Shown in pieces: positions 16,683 through 24,965 of a stretch of 64,000 bases of DNA (the stretch's first letter is position 1; every line of letters begins with the position of its first letter). The stretch is from Acidimicrobiales bacterium (GTDB lineage Bacteria; Actinomycetota; Acidimicrobiia; Acidimicrobiales; Aldehydirespiratoraceae): NCBI GenBank assembly GCA_041394245.1, contig JAWKIR010000002.1:2232001-2296000 (forward strand), read 5' to 3'. The translations under genes were made by a program, and so were the position numbers. A model generated the notes under the pieces. It did no database searches. It saw only the letters and a program-made list of their open reading frames with translations, and was not told the DNA's origin.

Positions 16683-17867
16683 TCAGCCTCGGGGGAGGCC
16701 GAGGACGCGTTCGGCGACGATGTTGCGCTGGATCTCCGAGGAACCGGCGCTGATGGTGCCGCCGAAGGTCGTGAAGTAGGCATCGAGCGAGCCCACGGTG
16801 CCGTGTCGGGACTGTCCCGTCGGCAGCGAGTCCGGGCCGAACAACTCCGCAGCGACTTGGAGGAGATCGCGGCGGATCTCGGTCGAATACATCTTCATGA
16901 GCGCCTGTTCGGGAGCCGAACCGGTCTTCACGTAGCGGGCGAATCCGCGGTACCCGAGGCAGCGGGATGCGAGCGTGTCGATGTAGAGCCCGGCGATCGC
17001 GTCGCCGGCGGTCGCCTGTTCGGCCGCCGACAGCCCGGCCAACCTCGACGGGGCGACCGCGAGCAGTTCGTTCATCGACGATTCCATGCCCATCACGCCC
17101 ATGAGCCACACCATCGAGCGCTCGTGGGCGAGCGAACCGTTGGCCATCGCCCAACCGTTGTTGAGCTCACCGACCAGGTTCGAGACCGGCAGGACCACGT
17201 CGTCGAGGAACACCTCGTTGAGGTCGGGGAACTCGGGCGAGATGATCTCGTTCAGCGGACGGACCGTGACGCCCGGCGTGTCCATCGGCATGAGGACGAT
17301 AGAGATGCCCTTGTGCTTGGGCGCATCCGGGTCGGTGCGGCAGAAGAGGAAGCAGAAGTCGGCGTAGTTCGCACCCGACGTCCACACCTTCTGACCGTTG
17401 ATGATGAAGTTGTCGCCATCACGCACGGCCCGGGTCTTGAGGTTCGCGAGGTCGCTGCCGGCGTCGGGCTCGCTCATGCCGAGGCAGGCCGACGTCTCGC
17501 CGCGCAACAGCGGCATCGCGTACTTCTCGATCTGCTCCTCGGTGCCGTAGTCGAGCAACGACGGCGCGATGATCCCGAGCCCCTGCGGATTGGTCGTCCG
17601 GGGAACGTCCGCCTTGTTGAGTTCCTCGAGATACACGAGCGTCTCGATCGGGCCGGCATTGCGCCCGCCACGTTCGGGCGGCCATCCCGGCACCAGCCAG
17701 CCGTCGTCGAACATCCGCTTCGTGAACGTGGCCGCCCATTGCGGGACGTACGCGCTCGAGCGGGGCGGATCGGCGGCGATCTCGTCGGCCGGGGGCCGGT
17801 TGGCGGCGAGCCATTCGAGGAACTCGGCCCGGAAGGCCTCGACCTCGTCGTCGAATCGGAGCTTCAT
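16683..17867 (-). CDS. Acyl-CoA dehydrogenase, subunit of a probable two-gene enzyme
   Basis: A 394-residue FAD flavoprotein that introduces an alpha,beta double bond in an acyl-CoA. MSEPDAGSDLANLKT and the following VWTSGANYADFCFLFCRTD are the FAD-binding middle domain; the C terminus SAGSSEIQRNIVAERVLGLPRG is the usual FAD-contacting end. ATG 17867 overlaps the stop of the upstream dehydrogenase gene (ATGA). In mycobacteria such adjacent pairs form alpha2beta2 enzymes acting on steroid side chains; I infer the same arrangement here. The fused protein at 52451 has the same two halves in one chain. Confidence 0.92.
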   Translation of the reverse strand: MKLRFDDEVEAFRAEFLEWLAANRPPADEIAADPPRSSAYVPQWAATFTKRMFDDGWLVPGWPPERGGRNAGPIETLVYLEELNKADVPRTTNPQGLGIIAPSLLDYGTEEQIEKYAMPLLRGETSACLGMSEPDAGSDLANLKTRAVRDGDNFIINGQKVWTSGANYADFCFLFCRTDPDAPKHKGISIVLMPMDTPGVTVRPLNEIISPEFPDLNEVFLDDVVLPVSNLVGELNNGWAMANGSLAHERSMVWLMGVMGMESSMNELLAVAPSRLAGLSAAEQATAGDAIAGLYIDTLASRCLGYRGFARYVKTGSAPEQALMKMYSTEIRRDLLQVAAELFGPDSLPTGQSRHGTVGSLDAYFTTFGGTISAGSSEIQRNIVAERVLGLPRG

Positions 17868-18967
17868 GCTGCCTCCCCCAGGCCCAAGAGCGCGGCGAGG
17901 CGCGCTCGGTGAAACGCTCTGCTTCCGCAGAGGACATCGCCCGCCTTCGCTCGCTTGAGCAGGAAGTGCAGGTCGTTCTCCCAGGTGAAGCCGATCCCGC
18001 CGTGGAGCTGGAGGCCGTCCTGGGCAAGCAGCCGCTGGCAGTCGCCTGCCGCGGCCTTGGCCACATGCACCGCCTCGGCTCGCGCGTCGTCGTTCTCTGC
18101 GATGGCCAGTGCGGCGTAGTAGCCGACGGCGTTGGCGCGCTCGACCGCGAGGTACATCTCGGCGAAGCGGTGCTTCAGCGCCTGGAACGAGCCGATGACA
18201 CGGTCGTACTGCTCGCGGACCTTCGCGTACTCGAGGGTGACCTCGAAGATCCGCCGACAGGCACCGACGATGTGCAGCGCCATGGCGACGCTCGCCTGCT
18301 GCGACACCTCGTCGATGGCGGCCAGCGCCCCCGGACCTGGTTCGATCAGCACCGACGCCGCCGAATCGGCGAACGTCACGTCGGCGAGCTCGAGGCCCGG
18401 GTCGATCAGCGCGGTGGTCTCGACGGTGCACGCATCGCGCTCCACACGGAACACGCCGAGCTCGTCGCCGACCCGGGCGACCACCGCGAAGACCTCCGCC
18501 GTCGCGCCGGCGAGCACGGCGTCCTTCGTTCCCGAGACGACCCATCCGTCGCCGGATCGGGATGCGATGGTCGTGACCGACGCCGGATCCCAGCGGCCGT
18601 GCTCGGCGTAGGCCAGCGCGCCGACCGTCTCGCCGGCAGCGGCCGCAGCGAGCAACTCCGTCGCGCCCGCCGCCGCGACCATCGGAATGAACTGGCTCAC
18701 CATCGCGAGCAGCGGACCCGGGGCTGCTGCCCGGCCGAGTTCCTCGGCGAGCAGGCCGACCTCGACGAATCCCATGCCGAGTCCGCCGGCGTCCTCGGCC
18801 ACGCCGAGGGCCGGCCAGTAGAGCTCGGTCATCTGCGCCCACAGGTCCGCAGACGTCCCCTCACCTTCGAAGATGGCCCGCACCACCGCTGGCGGACAGG
18901 CCCCTTCGAGCACCGAACGGATGTTGTCTCGCAGTTCGAACTGGTCGTCGGAGAGTTCGAGATCCAT
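17864..18967 (-). CDS. Acyl-CoA dehydrogenase, partner subunit
   Basis: 367 residues. The C-terminal domain has GGIGFTWENDLHFLLKRAKA, where the Glu corresponds to the catalytic base position of many family members, and VREQYDRVIGSFQALKHRFAEM, the FAD/adenine-contacting helix. The N-terminal and middle domains are more degenerate (AYAEHGRWDP instead of the SEPxAGSD motif), typical of the partner subunit of heteromeric enzymes. The start at 18967 has AGGGGAATT just upstream; the extra upstream codons to 19042 would cross the regulatory motif at 18987. First gene of a two-gene operon. Confidence 0.9.
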   Translation of the reverse strand: MDLELSDDQFELRDNIRSVLEGACPPAVVRAIFEGEGTSADLWAQMTELYWPALGVAEDAGGLGMGFVEVGLLAEELGRAAAPGPLLAMVSQFIPMVAAAGATELLAAAAAGETVGALAYAEHGRWDPASVTTIASRSGDGWVVSGTKDAVLAGATAEVFAVVARVGDELGVFRVERDACTVETTALIDPGLELADVTFADSAASVLIEPGPGALAAIDEVSQQASVAMALHIVGACRRIFEVTLEYAKVREQYDRVIGSFQALKHRFAEMYLAVERANAVGYYAALAIAENDDARAEAVHVAKAAAGDCQRLLAQDGLQLHGGIGFTWENDLHFLLKRAKAGDVLCGSRAFHRARLAALLGLGEAA

Positions 18968-18986
18968 AATTCCCCTGTCGCGCTTT

Positions 18987-19002
18987 TCTAACAGTGGCGT
19001 CA
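18987..19002 (-). promoter_or_regulatory. 16-bp divergent-promoter motif, copy 2
   Basis: Minus strand TGACGCCACTGTTAGA, identical to copy 4 at 26555. It lies 20 bases upstream of the dehydrogenase start at 18967 and 33 bases from the divergent SDR start at 19035. Confidence 0.6.
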
Positions 19003-19034
19003 CCGTAACCATCTCAACCGGCAATGGAGAAACC

Positions 19035-19886
19035 ATGACCATCGACTTGTTCCGCTACGAAGGCAAACGAGCCATCGTGATCGGCGGCGCGACCGGCATG
19101 GGTGCGGAGACCGCCCGCATGGCCGGCGAGCTCGGCGCCGAGGTGATCGTCCTCGACGTGGCCCCCGTCGACTACGACTGCGCCCAGAAGATCGAGGTCG
19201 ACCTTCGCAACCAGGCGAGCGTCGATGCCGCCGCCGACGCGATCGAGGGCCCGGTCCACGCGGTCTTCGCCTGCGCCGGAGTCGCCGACGGCACGGCCGG
19301 CATCATGCTCATCAACTTCACCGCCCAGCGCCACTTCATCGATCGGCTGATCGCCCAGGGCAAGCTCGCCCAGGGCGGCGCCATCGCCTTCATCTCGTCG
19401 ACCGCGGGTCTGGGGTGGAAGAAGAACATCGAGCGCGTCCGCGACTTCCTCAGCAACGCCGACTGGGCGTCCGCCGCCCGTTGGACCGAGGAGAATCCCG
19501 ACACCGACAGCTACGGCTTCAGCAAGGAGGCGATCAATCTCTACGTCGCCCAACAGGCGTTCCCGATGCTGAAGGCCGGCTACCGGATCAACTGCATCCT
19601 GCCCGGGCCCACGGTGACCCCGCTGGCCGAGGCCAACGCCGACATGTGGCTGACCTACGCCGCCGACTATCGCGAGGCCGCCGGCGTCGACACGCTCACC
19701 CCCGATCAGATGGCGAGCACGATGGTCTTCCTCTGTAGCGACGCCGCGAAGGGCATCAACGGTGAGACGCTCCAGGTCGACCAGGGCCACACCAACGCCG
19801 CGTTGGTCGACGCCTACGACGCCCCCATCGTCAAGATGATCGCCGGCGAGATCGAATGGGACTTCGGCGCCCTCGGCTTCGAGTAG
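19035..19886 (+). CDS. SDR-family oxidoreductase with insertion before the active-site Tyr
   Basis: 283 residues. Cofactor loop GGATGMGAE at residues 17-25, Asp at the end of strand 2 (VLDVAPVD), a short AFACAGVADG in place of NNAG, and YGFSK (Tyr-x3-Lys). Between the Ser (ISSTAGLGW) and the Tyr there are about 40 residues (KKNIERVRDFLSNADWASAA...), longer than in classical SDRs, as in 3-alpha-hydroxysteroid dehydrogenase/carbonyl reductase-like members. C-terminal GINGETLQVDQGHTNA is typical. GGAGA precedes ATG 19035. Divergent from the dehydrogenase pair across a shared motif, so it may act in the same pathway. Confidence 0.88.
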   Translation: MTIDLFRYEGKRAIVIGGATGMGAETARMAGELGAEVIVLDVAPVDYDCAQKIEVDLRNQASVDAAADAIEGPVHAVFACAGVADGTAGIMLINFTAQRHFIDRLIAQGKLAQGGAIAFISSTAGLGWKKNIERVRDFLSNADWASAARWTEENPDTDSYGFSKEAINLYVAQQAFPMLKAGYRINCILPGPTVTPLAEANADMWLTYAADYREAAGVDTLTPDQMASTMVFLCSDAAKGINGETLQVDQGHTNAALVDAYDAPIVKMIAGEIEWDFGALGFE

Positions 19887-19899
19887 CCCCATACCTTCT

Positions 19900-19925
19900 G
19901 GGGTCAGACACCCTTACCTTCTCGG
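19900..19925 (+). repeat. RAYT unit terminal repeat, left
   Basis: 26 bp starting GGGGTCAGACACCC and ending ACCTTCTCGG. The inverse copy, with one mismatch, is at 20836-20861. Together they bracket the intact RAYT gene. The core GGTCAGACACC is the same as at the other RAYT locus. Confidence 0.8.
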
Positions 19926-19958
19926 GGGCGTCACACCCCCGACCTACGGTGCGGGTGC

Positions 19959-20864
19959 ATGGCACGCATGCTCCGATCAGCACTCGGTGGAACCTGGCAC
20001 CACGTCATGAACCGGGGGGCTCGTCGACTCCCCGTCTTCGGCGACGACGCAGATCGACTCGCGTTCCTCGGCCTGCTCGCCGATTCGGTGACGACGGCCG
20101 AGGTGCGGGTCCACGCGTACGCGCTCATGCCCAACCACTTCCACCTGCTCGTCGAGGCCGAGGTCCCGAAGCTGTCTGCCGCGATGAAGGGTCTGACCGG
20201 CCGCTACGCCCAACGGTTCAACATCAAATACGGCTACGACGGCCCGCTGTTCCGGAGCCGCTACCGCTCGAAGCCCGTGCACGACGACGCCCATCTGTCC
20301 GCCACGCTGCGGTACATCCACCGGAATCCGATCGTCGACGGGCCGGCAACGCCGGAGGCGTTCCGGTGGACCAGCCACCTCGCGTACACCGATGAGGTCC
20401 GGCGACCGCGCTGGCTCACGACCACCAGGCTGCTCGATCGGTTCCCGAGCCGAGCGGCCTACATCGACTTCGTGCTGGACGCAACCGAACGCACCGCGTC
20501 CGGCCCCCCGTTCGCCCCAACGGCCCGTCGCCGGCCGCAGATGCTCCGTCCCACCGACGTCGAGGTCGCCCTCGGGGTCGACAGCGATTCGGAGCTCGCC
20601 GTGGTGCGCTGCGGTGGTCGTGGAGTGCGCAACGACGTCCGGCTGGCGCTGCTCTACCTGGCGTCGCTCCACACTGCCGTACCGATGGACGACCTGTGCC
20701 AACGCTACGGATACGGCAGCGTTGCGGTCGCTCGGTCCGCGGTGGCGCGAGCACGACGCCGCCTCCTGCGCGATCCGATCTTCGCCGAGCTCGTCGACCA
20801 TGCGAGCGCCCGGCTGGGCAGACCATCGACTGCCGCCGAGAAGGTATGGGTGTCTGACCCCTAG
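19959..20864 (+). CDS. RAYT (Y1_Tnp) REP-associated tyrosine transposase, intact
   Basis: 301 residues. N terminus GGTWHHVMNRGARRLPVFGDD, HUH metal site PNHFHLLVEA near residue 60, YGYDGPLFRSRYRSK, LRYIHRNPIVDG and a C-terminal helical domain YGYGSVAVARSAVARARRRL resembling an HTH of DnaA/transposase type. Catalytic Tyr candidates are in the RRYAQRFN-like stretch (GRYAQRFNIKYGYDG). It cleaves and joins REP-type single-stranded hairpins. The last five codons (VWVSDP, stop) are encoded by the right terminal repeat, and its TAG overlaps the opposite-strand TAG of the ligase at 20861 as CTAG, so this unit lies flush against the ligase end. Confidence 0.9.
   Translation: MARMLRSALGGTWHHVMNRGARRLPVFGDDADRLAFLGLLADSVTTAEVRVHAYALMPNHFHLLVEAEVPKLSAAMKGLTGRYAQRFNIKYGYDGPLFRSRYRSKPVHDDAHLSATLRYIHRNPIVDGPATPEAFRWTSHLAYTDEVRRPRWLTTTRLLDRFPSRAAYIDFVLDATERTASGPPFAPTARRRPQMLRPTDVEVALGVDSDSELAVVRCGGRGVRNDVRLALLYLASLHTAVPMDDLCQRYGYGSVAVARSAVARARRRLLRDPIFAELVDHASARLGRPSTAAEKVWVSDP
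20836..20861 (-). repeat. RAYT unit terminal repeat, right
   Basis: Inverse of 19900-19925 with one mismatch. It encodes the end of the transposase and touches the ligase stop codon. A further part-copy (ATACTTTCTCGG, 20865-20876) follows inside the ligase end. Confidence 0.8.
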
Positions 20865-22438
20865 ATACTTTCTCGGAGGAGGGTTTTCCTGATCTTGCCC
20901 ATGGGGGTGCGCTCGAACCCGTCGACGAACGTCACGGCATCGGGGACCTTGTACCGGGCCAGCTGTTCGCGGCACAGCGACTGCAGCTCAGCCTCGGACA
21001 CCGCCGCGCCATCCATCAGCTCGACGAAGGCGACGACGCGTTCACCGAGTCGCTCGTCGGGGACCCCGATGACTGCGCACGCCGCGACCGAAGGGTTCTC
21101 GTGGAGGACGCGCTCGACCTCGGCGGGATAGACGTTGGCCCCGCCGCGGATGATGAGATCGTTCTTCCGATCGTGGATCCTGAGGTTGCCGTCGGCGTCG
21201 AGCGAGCCGATGTCGCCGGTGTGCAGCAGGCCATCCCGCAGCGCTTCGGCCGATGCCTCGGGTCGGTTCCAGTAGCCGAGCATCGGCCGGTAGACGTCGG
21301 CCCACTCCCCCTCGAGCGCCGGGCCGACACAGACCTCGCCGGCCTCGCCGACCGCGACGGGGACACCCGACTCGTCGAGGATGTGGATCGCGCATTGGGG
21401 TAGCGCCCTGCCGCACGAGCCGGGAACCGCCGGCTCGGTGACGTCTTCGACCGTCACCGCGGTCGGCGCTTCGGTCAGGCCATAGCCGGTACCCACGCGA
21501 GTCCCGAAGCGTTCTCGGTAGAGACGACGGAACGCATCGGGCATGTCTGCACCCCCGACCCCGATCGCATCGATCGACGCGAGCATCTCGTCGGTCACCG
21601 ACTCGTTGGTGAGCAGGTCGTGGACCATCGCCGGCACCGCGGAGAAGGTGGTGACGTTCTCCGCCGCGATCCACTCGGCCATGCCGACACCATCGACCCG
21701 GTCCATGGCGACGAGGCTCATGTCGCACTGGTAGGCCATACACGGTCCGAGGATGATGAGGTTGAGGATCGTCAGCGGAAGTGGGACCCCCATCACTCCT
21801 CCGGAGCGATGTGTCCCGCGCACCGCGCTGACCCGCCCGGGCAACAGCATGTTGTGCTGCGAATGGACCGCTCCCTTGGGGAATCCGGTGGTGCCGGACG
21901 TGTAGGCGATCGCGGCGGGCGCCAGCGGATCGATCGCCACCGGCGCGAGGTCGGTGGATGCCGCAGCCACTGCCCCGCGCCACTCGTCGACCGTGAGTAA
22001 CTCGCGGAGGTCGCCGAGTTCGCCACGACGAGGATCGAGGCTCGCTGCGGTGTCGGCGTCGGTCAACAGGACCGACACCTCTGCGTCGCGCAGCATGTAG
22101 GCCTTCTCGGGTGGCGCGAGCGGCCGATTGATCCCGAGCCAGATCGCACCCCGTCGCATCGCGGCGAGATAGCCGATCACGATGTCGACGTCGTTGGGCA
22201 GCGACATGGCGACCCGGTCGCCGATGCCCACCCCGAGGGCGGCGAGAGCACCGGCGGCACGCCCGACCTCGGCGTCGAGCTCGGCCATCGTGAAGCGGCC
22301 ACTCCGACCGACCAACGCGAGCCGGTCGGGATCGCGGGTCAGGGCGTCGTCGAGCAACCGAGCAACCGAGCCCGGTCCTCCGACGTCGCGCGGCGGGGTT
22401 GCCGGCGGGATCAGCCCGTGGGCGGCGAGATCGATCAC
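20861..22438 (-). CDS. Acyl-CoA synthetase (ANL superfamily)
   Basis: 525 residues. P-loop AYTSGTTGFPKGAVHSQHN, A5 GTGYGLTEAP, A7/A8 LLHTGDIGSLDADGNLRIHDRKNDLIIRGG and PAEVERVL, and catalytic Lys motif RTPMGKIRKTLL; all are intact. It starts with GTG at 22438, overlapping the amidohydrolase stop as GTGA, so translation is coupled. The final codons (LLRESI) and stop abut the RAYT terminal repeat; since the Lys motif is followed by the usual 7-8 residues, the gene end appears natural. Activates an unknown acid, probably one made by the amidohydrolase. Confidence 0.9.
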   Translation of the reverse strand: MIDLAAHGLIPPATPPRDVGGPGSVARLLDDALTRDPDRLALVGRSGRFTMAELDAEVGRAAGALAALGVGIGDRVAMSLPNDVDIVIGYLAAMRRGAIWLGINRPLAPPEKAYMLRDAEVSVLLTDADTAASLDPRRGELGDLRELLTVDEWRGAVAAASTDLAPVAIDPLAPAAIAYTSGTTGFPKGAVHSQHNMLLPGRVSAVRGTHRSGGVMGVPLPLTILNLIILGPCMAYQCDMSLVAMDRVDGVGMAEWIAAENVTTFSAVPAMVHDLLTNESVTDEMLASIDAIGVGGADMPDAFRRLYRERFGTRVGTGYGLTEAPTAVTVEDVTEPAVPGSCGRALPQCAIHILDESGVPVAVGEAGEVCVGPALEGEWADVYRPMLGYWNRPEASAEALRDGLLHTGDIGSLDADGNLRIHDRKNDLIIRGGANVYPAEVERVLHENPSVAACAVIGVPDERLGERVVAFVELMDGAAVSEAELQSLCREQLARYKVPDAVTFVDGFERTPMGKIRKTLLRESI

Positions 22439-23601
22439 GGAGCGACGGAGAGCGCGGCCATCGTCTCGCCCATGATGAGCGCCTGATCGTGGTCGCTCAG
22501 TCCGGTGAGACCGTCGCGGAACGCGAGCGGTTCGGCCAAACCTTCGGCGTGGGGGAAGTCGGAGCCGAACAACACCTGTCCCGCGCCGATCGTCTCGCAC
22601 AATGCCGGGATGTTCTCCTCGTGGTACGGCGACACGAAGACCTTCTCCTTCACGATCTCGCTCGGTCGCCCGCTCACATAGCCGCCCGGCCACGGGCCGT
22701 TGCGGCCCATGCCCTTCATCTTGTCCATCGCGCCGAGCAGGTACGGCACCCACAGCGATCCGTTCTCGACCGACATGATCCGGATGTTCGGGAAGCGGCC
22801 GAAGAAGTTCATGAACGTGAGACCCGCGATCGTCTGCATGATCGGGAGGTCGCCGTAGAAGCTCGTCCACTGGAACGCCGACTGCTGGTGCGACGACGGG
22901 TTGGCCTCCTCGCCCCACGCGACGGAGAACAGCTCGTTGTAGCCCGACTCGGAGATGTGGAACGTCACCGTCAGCCCCGCCTCGTTCACGCGTTCCCAGA
23001 ACGGGTCGAAGATCGGATCCCCCGGGTTCCGCCCGCCCTGCGGACCCGGCCGGAGGTGGATGAACCGTGCGCCGCGATCCATCACGAACTCGAGTTCGGC
23101 GATCGCGGCATCGACGTCGATCAACGACATCAGCGGCACGCCATAGATGCGACCGTCGGCACCGAAGCCCCAGTCCTCGTCGAGCCAACGATTGAACGAG
23201 TGGACGTTGGCATAGGTCCGCGCCGGATTGTCCTTCATGAAGTGCTCGACGCACACCGCCACGGTCGGGAACAGCACCATCGCGTCGACACCCTGCTCGT
23301 CCATCAGCGCGAGGCGAGGCCCACGTTCGCGGTACTCGGGCCGCACGTTCTCGATGGCGTCGTTCTCCTCGACGGGGAGGCCCGCCTTCATGTTGCGGAG
23401 CATCTCGCGCAACGAGCCGGGCTTGGTGTGCACCTCCGAGAACGGCTCCTTGAGAAAGGTGAACGGCCGGTCGCCGATGAGCACTCGGGACCCGCCGTCG
23501 TCCTCGACCACACGGATCGCTTCGTCCATCTGGCCCGAAGGCATGAACCGGGTGAAACAGTCGTCGGGCTCGTAGTAGTGGTTGTCTGCGTCGAAGATCA
23601 T
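22435..23601 (-). CDS. Amidohydrolase (amidohydrolase_2 family)
   Basis: A TIM-barrel metal hydrolase or decarboxylase, 388 residues. N terminus FDADNHYYEPDDCFTRFM, NPARTYANVHSFNRWLDEDWGF, RARFIHLRPGP-type strand, FPNIRIMSVENGSLWVP, and the metal-proximal C-terminal motif LFGSDFPHAEGLAEP. Relatives in the family include decarboxylases such as ACMSD and uncharacterised enzymes abundant in aquatic actinobacteria. The N-terminal metal motif is D-x-D-N-H rather than HxH. Clear paralogues are at 26592 and 56970. It forms an operon with the ligase and is divergent from another amidohydrolase across the shared 16-bp motif. Confidence 0.88.
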   Translation of the reverse strand: MIFDADNHYYEPDDCFTRFMPSGQMDEAIRVVEDDGGSRVLIGDRPFTFLKEPFSEVHTKPGSLREMLRNMKAGLPVEENDAIENVRPEYRERGPRLALMDEQGVDAMVLFPTVAVCVEHFMKDNPARTYANVHSFNRWLDEDWGFGADGRIYGVPLMSLIDVDAAIAELEFVMDRGARFIHLRPGPQGGRNPGDPIFDPFWERVNEAGLTVTFHISESGYNELFSVAWGEEANPSSHQQSAFQWTSFYGDLPIMQTIAGLTFMNFFGRFPNIRIMSVENGSLWVPYLLGAMDKMKGMGRNGPWPGGYVSGRPSEIVKEKVFVSPYHEENIPALCETIGAGQVLFGSDFPHAEGLAEPLAFRDGLTGLSDHDQALIMGETMAALSVAP

Positions 23602-23625
23602 GGTCTGCCGTCTGGAAGTCGAATG

Positions 23626-23641
23626 TGACGTTGGTGTTAGA
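23626..23641 (+). promoter_or_regulatory. 16-bp divergent-promoter motif, copy 3
   Basis: TGACGTTGGTGTTAGA followed by TTCC. It lies 37 bases before the GTG at 23679 and 24 bases from the divergent amidohydrolase start at 23601. TGTTAGATT looks like an extended -10 within the motif. Confidence 0.6.
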
Positions 23642-23678
23642 TTCCTTTGAGCAGCCGGCTTAGGTCAAGGGGGACCCC

Positions 23679-24965
23679 GTGGACAAGAACGACATGATCC
23701 TGGTCAGTGTCGACGATCATCTGTGCGAACCGCCGCACATGTTCGACGAACACCTTCCGGCGAAGTGGAAGGACGAGGCGCCGAAGCTCATCCGGACCGA
23801 GGAGGGCAACGACGTCTGGACCTTCAACGGCGCGGTGATCCCGAACGTGGGGCTCAACGCCGTCGCCGGACGCCCGAAGGAGGAATACGGCATGGAGCCG
23901 ACCTCGTTCGAGGAGATGCGCCCCGGCTGCTACGACATCCACGAACGCATCAAGGACATGAACGCGGGCGGAGTGCTCGGGTCGATGTGCTTCCCGAGCT
24001 TCCCCGGCTTCGCCGGTCGCCTCTTCGCCTCGCACCCCAACAAGGAGTTCGCGGCCGACCTCATCCGGGCCTACAACGACTGGCACATCGACGAATGGTG
24101 CGGCGCGTATCCGGGTCGTTTCATCCCGGCCGCGCTGCCGATGCTCTGGTCGCCCGAGGAAACGGCAGCCGAGATCGCCCGAGTGGCAGAGAAGGGTTGC
24201 CACTCGATGATCTTCACCGAGAACCCGGTGCCGCTGGGCCAGCCGAGCTGGCACGACGAGCACTGGAATCCGATGCTGGAGGCGTGTGTCGAGCACAACA
24301 CGGTCCTGTCGATCCATCTCGGTTCGTCGGGCCAGCTCGTGGTCACCGCACCGAACGCGCCGATGGACGTGATGATCCAGATGCAGCCGATGAACATCTC
24401 GACCGCGGCCGCCGACCTCTTGTGGTCGACGGTCCCGCGGCGCTACCCCGAGATCAAGATCGCGTTGTCCGAGGGCGGCACCGGTTGGGTTCCCTACTTC
24501 ATGGACCGCGCCGACAAGACCTACAAGATGCACCACACGTGGACGGGTCAGGACTTCGGCGACCTGTTGCCGAGTGAGGTGTTCCGCCGGAACTTCCTCA
24601 CCTGCTTCATCACCGACCCGGTCGGCATCATTCTTCGCCACGAGATCGGCATCGACAACATCACGTGGGAGATGGACTACCCCCACTCCGACTCGAACTG
24701 GCCCAACGCGCCCGAAGAGCTCGAGGAGGTGTTCACCGGCGTTCCCGACGATGAGGTCGACAAGATCACGCACCTCAACGCCATGGAGTGGTACTCCTAC
24801 GACCCGTTCTCGGTGATCGATCGAGCCGATTGCACGGTGGGCGCGCTACGCGAAGCGGCCGGCGACCACGACGTGTCGATCAAGTCGATGTCGACCGGAC
24901 GCCACGACGGTGCGGAGAAGATCTCACTGGTCGACTTCGCGGCGAACGCGAAGGCAAAGGCCTGA
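23679..24965 (+). CDS. Amidohydrolase (amidohydrolase_2 family), long form
   Basis: 428 residues; N terminus LVSVDDHLCEPPHMFDEHLP, GSMCFPSFPGFAGRLF, DWCGAYPGRFIPAALPMLWSP-like barrel strands, LSIHLGSSGQ, KIALSEGGTGWVPYFMDRAD and the C-terminal metal motif NITWEMDYPHSDSNWP. It is a different subgroup from the other three amidohydrolases here. GTG 23679 is preceded by AAGGGGGACCCC, a good ribosome binding site. Probably cleaves or decarboxylates a ring or ketoacid intermediate; the substrate is unknown. Coupled to the SDR at 24962. Confidence 0.88.
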   Translation: MDKNDMILVSVDDHLCEPPHMFDEHLPAKWKDEAPKLIRTEEGNDVWTFNGAVIPNVGLNAVAGRPKEEYGMEPTSFEEMRPGCYDIHERIKDMNAGGVLGSMCFPSFPGFAGRLFASHPNKEFAADLIRAYNDWHIDEWCGAYPGRFIPAALPMLWSPEETAAEIARVAEKGCHSMIFTENPVPLGQPSWHDEHWNPMLEACVEHNTVLSIHLGSSGQLVVTAPNAPMDVMIQMQPMNISTAAADLLWSTVPRRYPEIKIALSEGGTGWVPYFMDRADKTYKMHHTWTGQDFGDLLPSEVFRRNFLTCFITDPVGIILRHEIGIDNITWEMDYPHSDSNWPNAPEELEEVFTGVPDDEVDKITHLNAMEWYSYDPFSVIDRADCTVGALREAAGDHDVSIKSMSTGRHDGAEKISLVDFAANAKAKA

